Source of the DNA: Cyclostephanos tholiformis
Taxonomy: Eukaryota; Bacillariophyta; Thalassiosirophyceae; Thalassiosirales; Thalassiosiraceae
DNA: 36,246 bases
Reading direction: 5' to 3'
Assembly: GCA_036939975.1 (NCBI GenBank)
Contig: JALLPB010000087.1
Coordinates: 1-36,246 of the forward strand
Shown here: positions 26,850 to 36,246 of the stretch, piece by piece
Layout: each line of letters opens with the position of its first letter
Position numbering within the stretch: the first letter of the stretch is position 1
Position numbers and translations under genes: made by a program
The notes under the pieces: model-generated
What the model was told of the DNA's origin: nothing
The model's database searches: none
What the model saw: the letters and a program-made list of their open reading frames with translations, nothing else

Positions 26850-29800
26850 TCCGTCGCTGCATCATCCGCCGCGACTGCGCGGCCGATGCGAAATGACAAT
26901 TGCCACGACGACGACCACGACGACGGTGCCGTCATCGTCCCCGGCTCGACGACGAACTCGACCAAACCGCCCGTGATCATCTACGCATCGAGGACGCACT
27001 CCCAGCTATCGCAGGTGGTGAACGAGCTAAGGAACACGCGGTACCGTCCCAGGCACGCCATATTGGGATCGAGGGAGCATATGTGCGTACATCCCAAGGT
27101 CAATCCGACGGTTGCCAACAGGAGGATTAACAACGGCAATAACAACAACGGGGGAGGGTTGGGGAGCGGAAATCCCGTCGATCACAACGACCGCTCGCAC
27201 GCGTTATTCTCCTCGGACATCGCGATCGGAACCAGCGGCGCCGACGTCAACAACGGATGCAACAAACTCAACAAGGGCCAACGAAAATGCATGTATAGGA
27301 ACAACCTCGACGATATGTCCGGGGGATGGAGGCCGCCATCGAACGACGGATCCTCCGCCATCCCCGGGGAGCAGCCGGTCCTCGACATGGAAGATCTGGT
27401 CCAGGCCGGGAAGGCGAATCGCATATGCCCCTTCTACCACACCCGATCGTTATTGAAGGACGATCCGGAATTGATCTTCGTCCCGTACAATTACCTCTTC
27501 GATCGTGACGCGAGGGAGTCGACCTTCGGCGAGCACGTGAACTTCAACAACGCCGTCCTAATATTCGACGAGGCGCACAACCTCGAGGAATTCGCTAGCG
27601 AGAGCTCGTCGTTCGACTTAACGAGCGCCGACGTCGCCGGTTGCGTCTCGGAGGTGCAAAGGGCGCTGCAGTACATGGATAATATGGACGGCGGCGGCGG
27701 CGACGTCGAGGGGGGGAAATTGAAGAGGCACAACGTGCTTAGCCTCAAGTCGGTGTTTCTTAGGTTCGAGAGGTACCTGGCCGACTCGACAGCGCTAGGG
27801 GGGAATGGCGGGGACGGCGGCGGGAGTAGTCATCCCGGCGAATTCATATTCGACGTCCTCGAACAGGGCGCGGGCATAAGACACGATAATCTGAAGCTGT
27901 TCGTTGATTTCGTGAGGGACCTTGCCGACTTCGTCATGGAGAGGAGCAACGCCTCGTCCTCCGGAACTCCCAAGCTCGATCACTTTCGTGAGTAGATCTG
28001 CCCGCATGGGCGTACCTGGTCAGGCTCTAGTTCGAGGGCGCGCAATTAACCCGCATCGCTCTCAATTTTGTTCCACTCTCTGCTCGACGCAAGTTAATTG
28101 TCTCAAACGTGCTTTTGGAAGTGGAACGCATCTGCTCGCGTTGGCACGTGCCAAATCGTATCGTGTTCACATAACGAAAATGACCGGCAACGCGGCGGGT
28201 GGAGGATTCGCGGGCGGGAGGACGATATCGTTCTGGTGCTTCGCTCCGGCCCTCGCCATGCGCGAATTGTCCTACCTCGGGGTACGATCCATCATCATCA
28301 CCAGCGGGACTCTGTCGCCACTGCCCTCGTGCGCCATGGAACTGGGGCTGAAATTTCCCGTCCAGCTCGAGAACGATCACGTAATTGGGCCCGATCAGAT
28401 CTTCGTGAGGGTGATCGGTAAGGGTGTGTCCGGGAAGGTTTTAAGCAGCAAGTTCGAGCGCCGGGACGACCCCGAGTACATTACCGAGTTGGGAAACACC
28501 CTCGCGAGTCTGTGCGGCAACATCCCGGGGGGAATGCTCGTATTCTTCCCAAGCTACGTCGCGATGGAGGCCGCAATCCAGAGATGGGGAGGACCCGCAA
28601 TGTCGGAGCAGCGGTTCTGTGGACGAAAATCCGGCGGCGGCGGAAGAGGAACAGCATTTTTCGCCGCGACGGTGAGGAAGAAGCAGGCCTCGGCGAAATT
28701 CGTCTTCCCGATGGTGCCCGTCCATTTCAGGTCGACCGCGGACCAATCATCGCCCTGGCAGCGACTCCTCGCTCGGAAGGCGATCGTGTTAGAACCTCGC
28801 TCGACTTCGGAACTCAGCGATGCGATATCAGAATATAAGAGATTCATCGCTATGCCGAAGAGCTCGGGGGCCATCCTCATGGGTGTTTGCCGCGGTAAAA
28901 TAAGTGAGGGGGTGAGTGTTGCTTCAATTGGATGATTCATTTATCAGCAGGAATCAGAGATACCCCATTTTCCAACGATCGCCCTTTTTTTCAGATTGAT
29001 TTCTCCGACGATATGTGCCGTGCAGTAATAGTAACTGGATTGCCCTTCGCGCCATACCTCGATCCGAAAGTGAAACTGAAGCGCGACTTTCTCGATGCTG
29101 CATTGGCCAGTGCGAAGTCGCGTCCCTCCATTGACGGGGGCTTCGGAAATGGAAATTTTCCCTTGAAAATAGATATGCCAGCAGCCAACGTGACTTTGTC
29201 GGGGGCTGAGTGGTACAATCAGCAAGCACATCGAGCTTGCAATCAGGCTATTGGACGTGTGATTCGACATCGCCATGATTATGGTGCAGTCCTTCTCCTT
29301 GATCATCGCTTTGCAGAAGTCAGGAATAGGGATGGTCTCAGCAAATGGCTAGTGAGTATACACATGAATACGACTGCTGTTACTCTTATTTGTCTCATGC
29401 GGATTGACTATTTGCGTTTCTTCAGCGGCCACATTTGCGCGATGAAACGTTCGGTGCAACACATAGAGAACTTGTTCAATTTTATCGGGAATCAAAATCA
29501 AAGGCCGAAAAGGCAATGGTACCCCAGCAGACTAAAACGAATGAACGACCCGTCATCAAATATGAAAGGTCTGATGAGGCTGTGAACATTTTCAGCAAAG
29601 TAGCTGTGGTAAAGAAATGTTCGGTATATGAAGAGGCACTTTCGAACGGTTATATTCCAGAAGAATTGTTAATGCAGCGATATGATCTGAATGATCTATC
29701 TGCTGCCCATTCACCAGAACAGGATTCGGAAGTGGATCATGATATGATTGGCGATAGCAACTTATACGAATCAAAATCAAAGCTTCCTAGCGCTGGTCTG

Positions 29801-31372
29801 AGCGCATTTTACAACAAAGAAAGAACGACACCCCGAACATCTGATAATGCTTTAAAAGCGACATCATCGTCATTTGGAGGTATCGATAGAGATCCCAGAA
29901 GCGCTAATTCCTCAATGTCGGTCGCAAGAGAGCAGATGAAACGACGACCACAGCCACAACCCAGCAAGAAAAGTGATGCGGCCTTGCTACAGGCAAAAAA
30001 TTTCTTCTCAAAGGCAAAAGTTACATTATGTAAAGATGATCTCCTGAAAGTGAATAAGTTGCTCGTGACAATGAAAGAGTATGGCGACTCCAAAAACACG
30101 CAGTTGTACGTCAAGGCTGCCACGGAGCTCGTTTCGGTTTTAGCGGACCGTGAGGTTGACAGCAAGCGCATCCAAATGATTGGCTTATTATTTCCGCTGT
30201 TGCCGGTGAAATATCGTTACAAAATAGAGAGAATGGCGGCCGAATTAGTGTTTGACAAATCGCCACTGCAAAAGCGATGCAAAGATGCTTTATCGGACGA
30301 AGACTTTGCCAAAGTCAGAGCCTTCGTCGTTGCTATGATATTCAACACAAGCTCGTCCCACGATTCGATGGCATCCAATGATAGAGCATTACTAGAAGAC
30401 GCTCAACGTATTATCGCCATTTTAATCAAGAATGAAGTGAATCTACAGTATTTTTACCACTTGCTTCCAGAACGTCAATTGAGAAAAGTGCAGGCCCTTG
30501 CTTTAGAACTGAAGAGATCTCTAGATGTGGCGAAGGCGAAAGAGAGTTCAGCCAACCTTAAAGGAGAGAACTGCATTAACACTGTATTGTTCCGACCCCC
30601 TAATCAAAGACGATTGGAAGTTCGGGATACCGATGTGTTAGATCCTTCCAAGGACGCCGAGTCACAGCGAATCATGACAGAAGCTTTAAGTCAAGGCTGG
30701 AACGTTAACCGCCAGAGGATGGAACGGATTGGGGTCATTCATGACCACAAGAAAACCGAATCAAAAGAAAATCCTCTTAATCCTTATCAAAGTAATGCAT
30801 TGAAAGAGTCTAGAAAATGCAACCTACTTTCAGCGACTACAGGAAATGGCAATGAAAATACGAGTAAGCACGTGATTGACACTGGAGGTGTGATGCCGGG
30901 AAGCGGTGCGAACGGTCAGCCTGACGTGATTGAATTATGCCTCGAACAAGTCAAATCTGCTGGCTTTGTTAAACCACTGACTAGAATGGAACGGATCAAT
31001 GGCAAAATAAAAGCCCACGTTCCCAAAGGAATGATTTGCATGGTTTGCAACGAATCGCTAAAGGAGGTACGTACGCCTTAACACACGAAGATGTTTTAGT
31101 GTTCTGCCTTAGAGTGCTCTTAACCGGTGCCCTACATTTTCATTATCCAGCCCTTGATGGCAGAATCATGCCGCCATTCAGCCTGTTTGAGCTGTTGGAC
31201 GGCATGGTTAAAAAGGTCAAATTCTTGCCCAGTTTGTCGCGCTCCCACGACACTGAAGGACCTGTCAAAGTTGATATTCACGACGGAGTCCGGTGCTCCA
31301 TCGCTTACTCAAATCTGCGCCAGTCAAGATGAAGGGAGCGATGAAGAAGAACTTGAGATAGTGCGAAATTGA
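26397..31372 (+). CDS. RTEL1: RTEL1-like DNA helicase (regulator of telomere elongation), five exons
   Basis: Exons are 26397-27987, 28094-28911, 28995-29351, 29426-31066 and 31151-31372; all joins are GT-AG and keep frame, giving about 1,542 residues. Order: [15 protein letters not shown]; Walker [10 protein letters not shown] (about 107-115); a long polyserine insert; [12 protein letters not shown]; four iron-sulfur Cys (REHMC, GCNKL, RKCMY, RICPF; about 230, 288, 298, 344); DEAH (about 392); [21 protein letters not shown]; and motif [19 protein letters not shown]-terminal to the helicase are two harmonin-N-like helical domains (about 1108-1190 and 1207-1290) and a RING-type finger ([18 protein letters not shown]) at the end. 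This is the full RTEL1 layout, distinguishing it from XPD, FANCJ and DDX11. RTEL1 unwinds D-loops, T-loops and G-quadruplexes in the nucleus. A 55-residue Gly/Lys-rich insert lies in the second helicase domain. The start at 26397 avoids an unrelated N-terminus; the acceptor at 28093 is the least certain. Confidence 0.93.
26811..26848 (+). repeat. TCG trinucleotide repeat inside RTEL1 exon 1
   Basis: An almost pure TCG run encodes polyserine between helicase motifs I and Ia. It adds an unstructured loop and may vary in length between individuals. Similar TCG/TCA runs are at 5876-5908 and 6225-6258 in the lumen protein gene. Confidence 0.85.
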
Positions 31373-31395
31373 TTAACCTAGGTAGTGAATCTTAG

Positions 31396-32691
31396 CTAAG
31401 ACAACTGCAGTGGGTCGCTTCGGTACATGATAAAAATTGACACGAAGAGCAACGCAATTGCACATATCTCCATAGAAAAATTTGTAACAATTCGCCATCT
31501 GTCAATAGCATTCATTTGTATCATCGTGTTATCATTGTCGTCATTGTCACTGGCGACGACTCTACTTTGGATGTCACCACTCACCAAATCATCCACTCTG
31601 CCTAATACCTCGGCCCCGTTTGAGCTATCAGTAGCAGTTTTCACCCATCGGCAAAACTCTTTTGACAGTCTCTTATCAGTTAGCTTAGCATAGGCTTCGG
31701 CTGCCTTGATTTTAGATAGTAACACCTTTGCCTCGCGATTTGTCGCATTTTGAATGAGGACCTTTTTGACGTCGACGACCGCATTTGGCAGTTTTCGCAG
31801 TGCAAGGAAAGCCCTCGATCGAACAATTCTTGCCTTTTCTCTCAGAGAATAAAGTTCAAATGCCAATTCATCTATGCTCTCAGAAGTGCGATGCTCACAA
31901 ATCGATATCGCAATGGAGCATCCGAGGACTGTGGCTTGCCTGTACCTATCTTGGCGACTGCTTTTCGCCGTCGACATGGTCTTGCCAGAAAGGTCGGAAT
32001 TACCACGTGATACGTCAACGTCTGCAAGTTTGAGCAAGCATCTCGACAAGTTCAATAGAATCTTTATTTGTAGATTCAAGACGTCTTTTGTCCATACAGC
32101 CAGGAGGATTTCTTTCCGAGTTATCGTTGCGTCGTCTTCCCCGGATGGAAATGTGACGTCATATAATTTGTTTCCTGCCTCATCGTTCTCGATAAAATCG
32201 ACCTCCGCTATCACACAGTGCCCCTTCCTCCGCACTATCACTGTCCCACCAACTTCTATTTTCGTCGAAATGAGATTGAGAGCGGCCTCGTAGTAAGAAA
32301 TCGCACAGGTGTAGTCGAATAAGCTTAATAGCTTGTCTCCGTAGTCCTTATAGTCGGCGATGTCGTCCCCACAATCACGGTGGTCCTCGAACGCTAAGAG
32401 AGGCAATAGGTCGGAAGCGTCCGCCTCACACTCGTCAACTTGAACGCCAGCGCTTTCGAACATGGGAGCGATTAGGAACCTGCCCTCGCGCGTTAGTGGG
32501 ATGGGCGAAAGATCATCTTGGACGAGAGAAACGCGTCCATCGTCATCGGGGAGAGTCGCTACAATGGAACGACGGGCGAAAGTTAAAGTAACGCCGTCGC
32601 CACGACGTTTCGGGCCGGGTCGATCGATGGCAATCTTCGACGTTACGCGCACTTTGCTGCCAATCGGCGGTGCATTTCGATCTTCTACCAT
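31396..32691 (-). CDS. TPR and SH3-like domain protein with C-terminal membrane anchor
   Basis: The 431-residue protein is read from ATG at 32691; the frame is open three codons further up, starting with TTG. Residues 112-145 (DYKDYGDKLLSLFDYTCAISYYEAAL) form a TPR helix pair. A small beta-rich module follows (147-195, VGGTVIVRRKGHCVIAEVDF to YDVTFPSG), resembling a Tudor/SH3-like fold. Further TPR-like helices at 200-225 and about 280-350 end in a helix like the one that follows TPRs in FKBP-type chaperone partners. A single hydrophobic segment (about 402-422) lies nine residues from the C-terminus, so the protein is probably tail-anchored with the TPRs facing the cytosol. No J domain or enzyme motif is seen. 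Its stop lies 23 bases from the RTEL1 stop, tail to tail. Confidence 0.72.
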   Translation of the reverse strand: MVEDRNAPPIGSKVRVTSKIAIDRPGPKRRGDGVTLTFARRSIVATLPDDDGRVSLVQDDLSPIPLTREGRFLIAPMFESAGVQVDECEADASDLLPLLAFEDHRDCGDDIADYKDYGDKLLSLFDYTCAISYYEAALNLISTKIEVGGTVIVRRKGHCVIAEVDFIENDEAGNKLYDVTFPSGEDDATITRKEILLAVWTKDVLNLQIKILLNLSRCLLKLADVDVSRGNSDLSGKTMSTAKSSRQDRYRQATVLGCSIAISICEHRTSESIDELAFELYSLREKARIVRSRAFLALRKLPNAVVDVKKVLIQNATNREAKVLLSKIKAAEAYAKLTDKRLSKEFCRWVKTATDSSNGAEVLGRVDDLVSGDIQSRVVASDNDDNDNTMIQMNAIDRWRIVTNFSMEICAIALLFVSIFIMYRSDPLQLS

Positions 32692-33051
32692 CGTCGCCAA
32701 GTAAAGCTTGGCTTGTATATCAAGAACGCGCCCGTTATTATTTAGGTGCCATATTATGTACCTAACAGAATATTTTGATAGACTTGAGGGAGAATGGGAT
32801 GGAGCTCCCGCGAAAAATTAATTCCGCACTGCTACCATTTTCGCCGGGGCATAAAGAGTACGTTTGTAGGCATTTCCAAAAAACTACCTTTTTTTCGAAA
32901 AACATAGTTTTCATTTTGTCCAAGGCGTTTTATCTTTGTAGGCATCGCAAAGTGCGTACTTGCATACTTTCCCACTAACTATCCTTTAAATATCCACTTT
33001 GGATATTTCCAAAGTCGAAGCTGCCAGGCAAAAGTGTGATAAGTGTCGATC
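32692..33051. other. Intergenic between TPR gene and Harbinger transposase
   Basis: Besides the 23-base motif, it holds a direct repeat TTTGTAGGCAT (32863-32873 and 32935-32945) and an inverted repeat with 8-base arms at 32988-33008 (AAATATCC, GGATATTT). The left terminal repeat of the Harbinger element probably lies in this stretch, but it cannot be fixed without its partner beyond the right edge. Confidence 0.45.
32832..32854 (-). promoter_or_regulatory. 23-base motif upstream of the TPR gene, copy of the RTEL1 motif
   Basis: Read on the minus strand it matches 26310-26332 at 22 of 23 bases and lies 140 bases before the TPR gene ATG. See the RTEL1 copy for the alternatives. Confidence 0.45.
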
Positions 33052-34629
33052 ATGATTTTTCCATCGGACGAGGCACTATCTGCCTCAGCTGGTCTTATCG
33101 TTCAGGCTGCTGCCGTTGCCCGAGCGAGTGAATTGTTGGAGGGAACGAATCCTTCACGTTCACGCGGAACGTTTTTTCGGTCACGTAAGCGCCATTCTAT
33201 TGCTGAGGTTTATGGTTGGATGGGTGAAAGAATTTTTCGACGCGCATTTCGGATGTCGTACGACAGTTTCTGGCGTCTCCACTCCGTGTTGCTGCCCCAT
33301 ATTTTGACCATTACCGAAAGAGCGCAAAGGTACCAAAAAAAAGGAGGTAGACAAGGTGGCAATTTTTCGTTTCCCCCCATTCGTAACGGAGAAATTTCTG
33401 CGAGCATGCGTCTTGGTGCCGCATTGCGTTACTTCGCTGGCGGATCACCATATGACATCATGTGTGTCTTCTGTATCTCATATTCAGAGGTACTGAAGAG
33501 TGTATGGGTTCTTGTCGATGCGATTAACCACTGCCCTCAATTTCATATCAGTTATCCAGCGTCCCTAGAAGATCAGCGCAGAATTGCTTCTGAATTTAAT
33601 TCCGCAAGCACTCCAAAATTCAGGAACTGCGCTGGAGCGATCGATGGCATACTTATCTGGACAGAGAAGCCCAGTCTCGCGGAAGCGAAGTCTGTGGGTG
33701 TTGATCAAAAAAAATTCCTATGCGGTCGCAAGCACAAGTTCGGTTTGAATTGCCAGGCAGTCTCTGACTGCCGCGGCAGAATCCTTGACATTTCAATTAA
33801 GTGTGGAGGTTCCTCTTCTGACTGCCTTGCTTTTGAGGCTAGCGAGTTGCACCGCCGTCTTGAAAATGGCCTGATGCAGCAAGATGTAGGCAACGAAAGG
33901 TTTGTACTTTTTGGAGATAATGCTTACTTGAACACGCCGTACATGGCAACTCCGTTTACTAATGTTTCTGGCGATGCAAATCGAGCTGCCGAGGACAGTT
34001 ACAACTTTTATCACTCGCAGCTTCGTATCCGAGTTGAGTGTTGCTTTGGAATGCTAGTGCAGCGTTGGGGGATTTTAAGAATGCGAATGCCGCATGGGCT
34101 TTCGATAAAAAAAATCATAGCAATGATTAATGCGTTGGCGAAGTTGCATAATTTTTGCATTGGAGAAATTGATGCGTACAATCTATCGGGCGCAGGGAAT
34201 GGTGGTGGAGAAGGGGGCCCAAATGAGGTCGGCGATGTTGGTCACATCAATGAGATTTATTTCGACGAGGATGTAGGCGTTGGAGGTGTAGGAGGTGGAG
34301 AACAAGGCGGTCTGGTGGAAGACGATAATGATGATGCCCCCCCCTTGCTCGATCGAGACGTTCATAATATTGAGTGTAGTGTGCCTGGATACGTGGAATT
34401 GTTGTTCGATAACGTTCACCAGAGTATTCCAGTGCCAACAGATTTGATTCATGCTGGTGAGCATTTCCTCGACGTGCCTGAGAGTTTATTGCGCCGACAT
34501 AAGAAAAGTACGCCGAACGGAGACTTACCACGAACTAAGCTGCTAAATTTAATCGTCGACGGCCATTGGGAGAGACCAACACGACTCGAAGGTAATTATA
34601 GGCGGCGTAGTAAATCGATTACTAAATAA
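33052..34629 (+). CDS. PIF/Harbinger transposase (DDE_Tnp_4, HARBI1-like)
   Basis: There are 525 residues from ATG at 33052. A helical N-terminal part includes RLGAALRYFAGGSPYDIM, the HTH-like region seen before the nuclease in this family. The DDE nuclease has D198 in AGAIDGILIW, D289 in LFGDNAYL and E329 in RIRVECCFGML, with the GRKHKFGLNCQAV strand between. All three acids are present and the frame is uninterrupted, so the enzyme may be active in cut-and-paste transposition. The C-terminal part (about 385-525) is acidic, Gly-rich and family-specific. Codon use is more AT-rich than in nearby GC-rich genes, in keeping with mobile DNA. It ends 82 bases from the end of the convergent partner gene. 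Confidence 0.9.
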   Translation: MIFPSDEALSASAGLIVQAAAVARASELLEGTNPSRSRGTFFRSRKRHSIAEVYGWMGERIFRRAFRMSYDSFWRLHSVLLPHILTITERAQRYQKKGGRQGGNFSFPPIRNGEISASMRLGAALRYFAGGSPYDIMCVFCISYSEVLKSVWVLVDAINHCPQFHISYPASLEDQRRIASEFNSASTPKFRNCAGAIDGILIWTEKPSLAEAKSVGVDQKKFLCGRKHKFGLNCQAVSDCRGRILDISIKCGGSSSDCLAFEASELHRRLENGLMQQDVGNERFVLFGDNAYLNTPYMATPFTNVSGDANRAAEDSYNFYHSQLRIRVECCFGMLVQRWGILRMRMPHGLSIKKIIAMINALAKLHNFCIGEIDAYNLSGAGNGGGEGGPNEVGDVGHINEIYFDEDVGVGGVGGGEQGGLVEDDNDDAPPLLDRDVHNIECSVPGYVELLFDNVHQSIPVPTDLIHAGEHFLDVPESLLRRHKKSTPNGDLPRTKLLNLIVDGHWERPTRLEGNYRRRSKSITK

Positions 34630-34711
34630 CCATATAGAATCAATCGAATAGAGTATACGCATTTAGTAATATATTAATCGAATACAGAATACGCATTTAC
34701 AAAAATAATAT

Positions 34712-36205
34712 TTATAAATTAGAAGGAGTACTATTGCTCTTTTTGGGTGTCTCCACTAATGAGTTTAACTCCTCCACATTAATATCAATTTCATCTTCTA
34801 TCCCTTTAACTTCGCGCATAATTGCATCAATAATTACCTGATTCTGCATCGCTGGATCTGCCAATCTAATTACCATTCCCCTTTTATTATCCCGCAAGTC
34901 GTTAATTCTCCCTCGAAGAAAATTAACGCGATTGTCCACACGTTTCCTCTCCTGCTCTGCTATTGCCTGCTCACGATTCTTTTGCTGCTCAAGTGCAGCA
35001 ATTTTTGCGACCTCCAACATAGTCTCGCCATGTTTCTCAATGCTCTTCGAAAGGGACGATTCCATAGAGTACCCGCTCTTTTTAGCCGAGGATGATAAAT
35101 CGTCGTCGTCGTTGTAACTCTTTCGCTTTCCCCCAATTGCATACGGTACTCCTGTACTCCCGTCCGCAGATCCAACATCGTCATGTAATTGTTGCATTGA
35201 CGACTGGAAAAGGTTATGTTCCTCAAGCATTTCCCACAGGTAGAGGAGGTAAGTTGATTTTCCGTCAAAAAAATTACGACGATTATCCAACGCTCGTTGG
35301 GTTCGCTTCTTTAAACGACCAAACCTGCTACCAATGCCGTCATATCTATCGTCCTCCCCCTCTTCCCCCCCCCGCTCCTCATCACTGTCACCCTCCTCGT
35401 TATCCACCACTTCATCTTCGTCTAAAAAACCGCCATCACCCTGACCACTGCGTTCCCACCTCTGGATGCCACGCTTTAAAGCCAAATTCATTGAATTCCA
35501 TTTTTCCTCGACCTTTTCCATAGTGGCCGGTTGTAACATACTCACCGTATCAAACGATAGCGGAATCGGTCTCGCGAAATCGGAGTGAGTGTTCGGTTTA
35601 ACTGAAGTTACCGGCAAGAACAAAGGGTCGTTCCACTTGGTTGCCACCATCTGCCAAACGTTCGATGCCAGTGCGGCTGGCGTATTACGCTGTTCAATTG
35701 CCATACGACCACTGGGAAGATTGAGCCGACTTAGGTAAGCGGCTTTGATGTCGTTGTCATCGATTACCGCATGAATTAAACGGAGATAGGGATATTTTCC
35801 CATCCAACTTCCACCGGGTCCTCCATCACCCCTACTTAAAGCCGTAGATCCTGGAACCACCGCAGGCTCAAGCGATGATCGCTGAGCAACTTCGATGCGT
35901 CGAGACACAGCTGACATGATGAACTCAACCTCCTCAGCGTTCTTGATCGGATTCTCGTTTAACCAGTTGATTGAAGTTGTCACCGTCCACTGTGACGGAC
36001 GGGGATGTTTTTTATTACCAGCGGCAACACTGCGGCGCAGAACTTCTTCCCTCAACTCACCCGCTGTCATTTTAATTGCCGTTTTGCGAGTGGCTGCACT
36101 CCAGGGAAGAACTGACGGATTGAATACGTCACTCCCATCGTCCCGCTTCAGTCCAAGGCTCAAGAGGGCAAGAGCTTTCAAAGACCGACCCTTGTCAACA
36201 AACAT
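34712..36205 (-). CDS. Partner protein of the Harbinger element, 5' end uncertain
   Basis: There are 497 residues from the first in-window ATG at 36205, but the frame stays open to the right edge, so the true start may lie outside. A conserved-looking block near the N-terminus reads KMTAGELREEVLRRSVAAGNK and then WTVTTSINWLNENPI, a helical module I associate with diatom transposon-linked proteins. Other parts: a very acidic stretch (about 260-290, DEDEVVDNEEGDSDEE), a basic segment (RLKKRTQRALDNRRNFF), and a C-terminal coiled coil (EQQKNREQAIAEQERKR). Harbinger elements usually carry a second, Myb/SANT-like DNA-binding protein that helps the transposase into the nucleus and onto the ends. This ORF occupies that place, although I cannot see a clear SANT tryptophan pattern. 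Confidence 0.7.
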   Translation of the reverse strand: MFVDKGRSLKALALLSLGLKRDDGSDVFNPSVLPWSAATRKTAIKMTAGELREEVLRRSVAAGNKKHPRPSQWTVTTSINWLNENPIKNAEEVEFIMSAVSRRIEVAQRSSLEPAVVPGSTALSRGDGGPGGSWMGKYPYLRLIHAVIDDNDIKAAYLSRLNLPSGRMAIEQRNTPAALASNVWQMVATKWNDPLFLPVTSVKPNTHSDFARPIPLSFDTVSMLQPATMEKVEEKWNSMNLALKRGIQRWERSGQGDGGFLDEDEVVDNEEGDSDEERGGEEGEDDRYDGIGSRFGRLKKRTQRALDNRRNFFDGKSTYLLYLWEMLEEHNLFQSSMQQLHDDVGSADGSTGVPYAIGGKRKSYNDDDDLSSSAKKSGYSMESSLSKSIEKHGETMLEVAKIAALEQQKNREQAIAEQERKRVDNRVNFLRGRINDLRDNKRGMVIRLADPAMQNQVIIDAIMREVKGIEDEIDINVEELNSLVETPKKSNSTPSNL

Positions 36206-36246
36206 TGACTCGGAATGATTCTCCGCACCAGCGGAAGCAGTGGTTG

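Larger units (their letters stand above)
32860..36246. mobile_element. PIF/Harbinger-type DNA transposon, right end outside window
   Basis: Two convergent genes, a DDE transposase and a partner protein, make the two-gene layout of PIF/Harbinger elements. The left boundary is approximate, placed after the motif upstream of the TPR gene. No terminal inverted repeat pair or TWA target duplication could be verified because the right end is missing. Confidence 0.65.

Noticed and set aside
26310..32854. Reading the two 23-base motifs as terminal inverted repeats of one 6.5-kb transposon carrying RTEL1
   Set aside because: The bases outside do not form a clear direct target duplication (TTA on one side, TAA on the other), and the enclosed genes are host genes. 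Kept only as an alternative.

Overview
The window is nuclear DNA of a eukaryote, most likely a centric diatom related to Thalassiosira. The evidence is: short GT-AG introns with CTAAC-type branch points; a CoDi-like Ty1/copia retrotransposon; a two-part plastid and thylakoid targeting leader with an ASAF-like motif; and a fatty acid elongase that, from memory, closely resembles the Thalassiosira delta-6 elongase. There are no bacterial operons, and I recognised no tRNA, rRNA or CRISPR array.

Layout. 1-5640: a nearly complete copia element on the minus strand, with an unbroken gag-pol frame running off the left edge. 5708-6351: a thylakoid lumen precursor split by a one-base slip in a G run. 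6939-8564 (-): a low-complexity secreted or membrane-anchored protein. 9690-11147 (-): a CPBP (CAAX/ABI) intramembrane protease. 11370-12329 (+): a protein ending in an integrase-type H2C2 zinc finger, probably transposon-derived. 12752-14173 (-): a LUC7-like U1 snRNP protein. About 14981-18963 (+): a decaying series of regulatory domains (TALE homeodomain, CXC/CRC, PDZ-like, Tudor-like) with introns still visible but several in-frame stops. 19721-20545 (-) and 20830-22857 (+): divergent elongase and cytosolic aspartyl-tRNA synthetase. 23137-23442 (-) and 23618-24769 (+): a small coiled-coil protein and a mitochondrial gamma-carbonic-anhydrase-like protein. 26397-31372 (+): a five-exon RTEL1 helicase, convergent with a TPR tail-anchored protein at 31396-32691 (-). 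33052-36205: a PIF/Harbinger transposase and a convergent partner ORF cut by the right edge.

The housekeeping genes serve translation (AspRS), splicing (LUC7), genome maintenance (RTEL1), lipid metabolism (elongase), respiration (gamma-CA-like) and the plastid (lumen protein). They are interleaved with mobile DNA at both ends.

The observations most worth following are: the homeodomain/CRC/PDZ/Tudor array; a 23-base motif (22 identical) found upstream of both RTEL1 and its convergent neighbour, in the same orientation relative to each gene; a LUC7 homologue that has lost zinc ligands; an AspRS with a WHEP-like N-terminus; and a gamma-CA lacking one of three metal histidines. Two single-N gaps, one flanked by an exact 80-base duplication, mark assembly problems near 25.1-26.3 kb. 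All family assignments come from reading translated sequence by eye; no database search was run.
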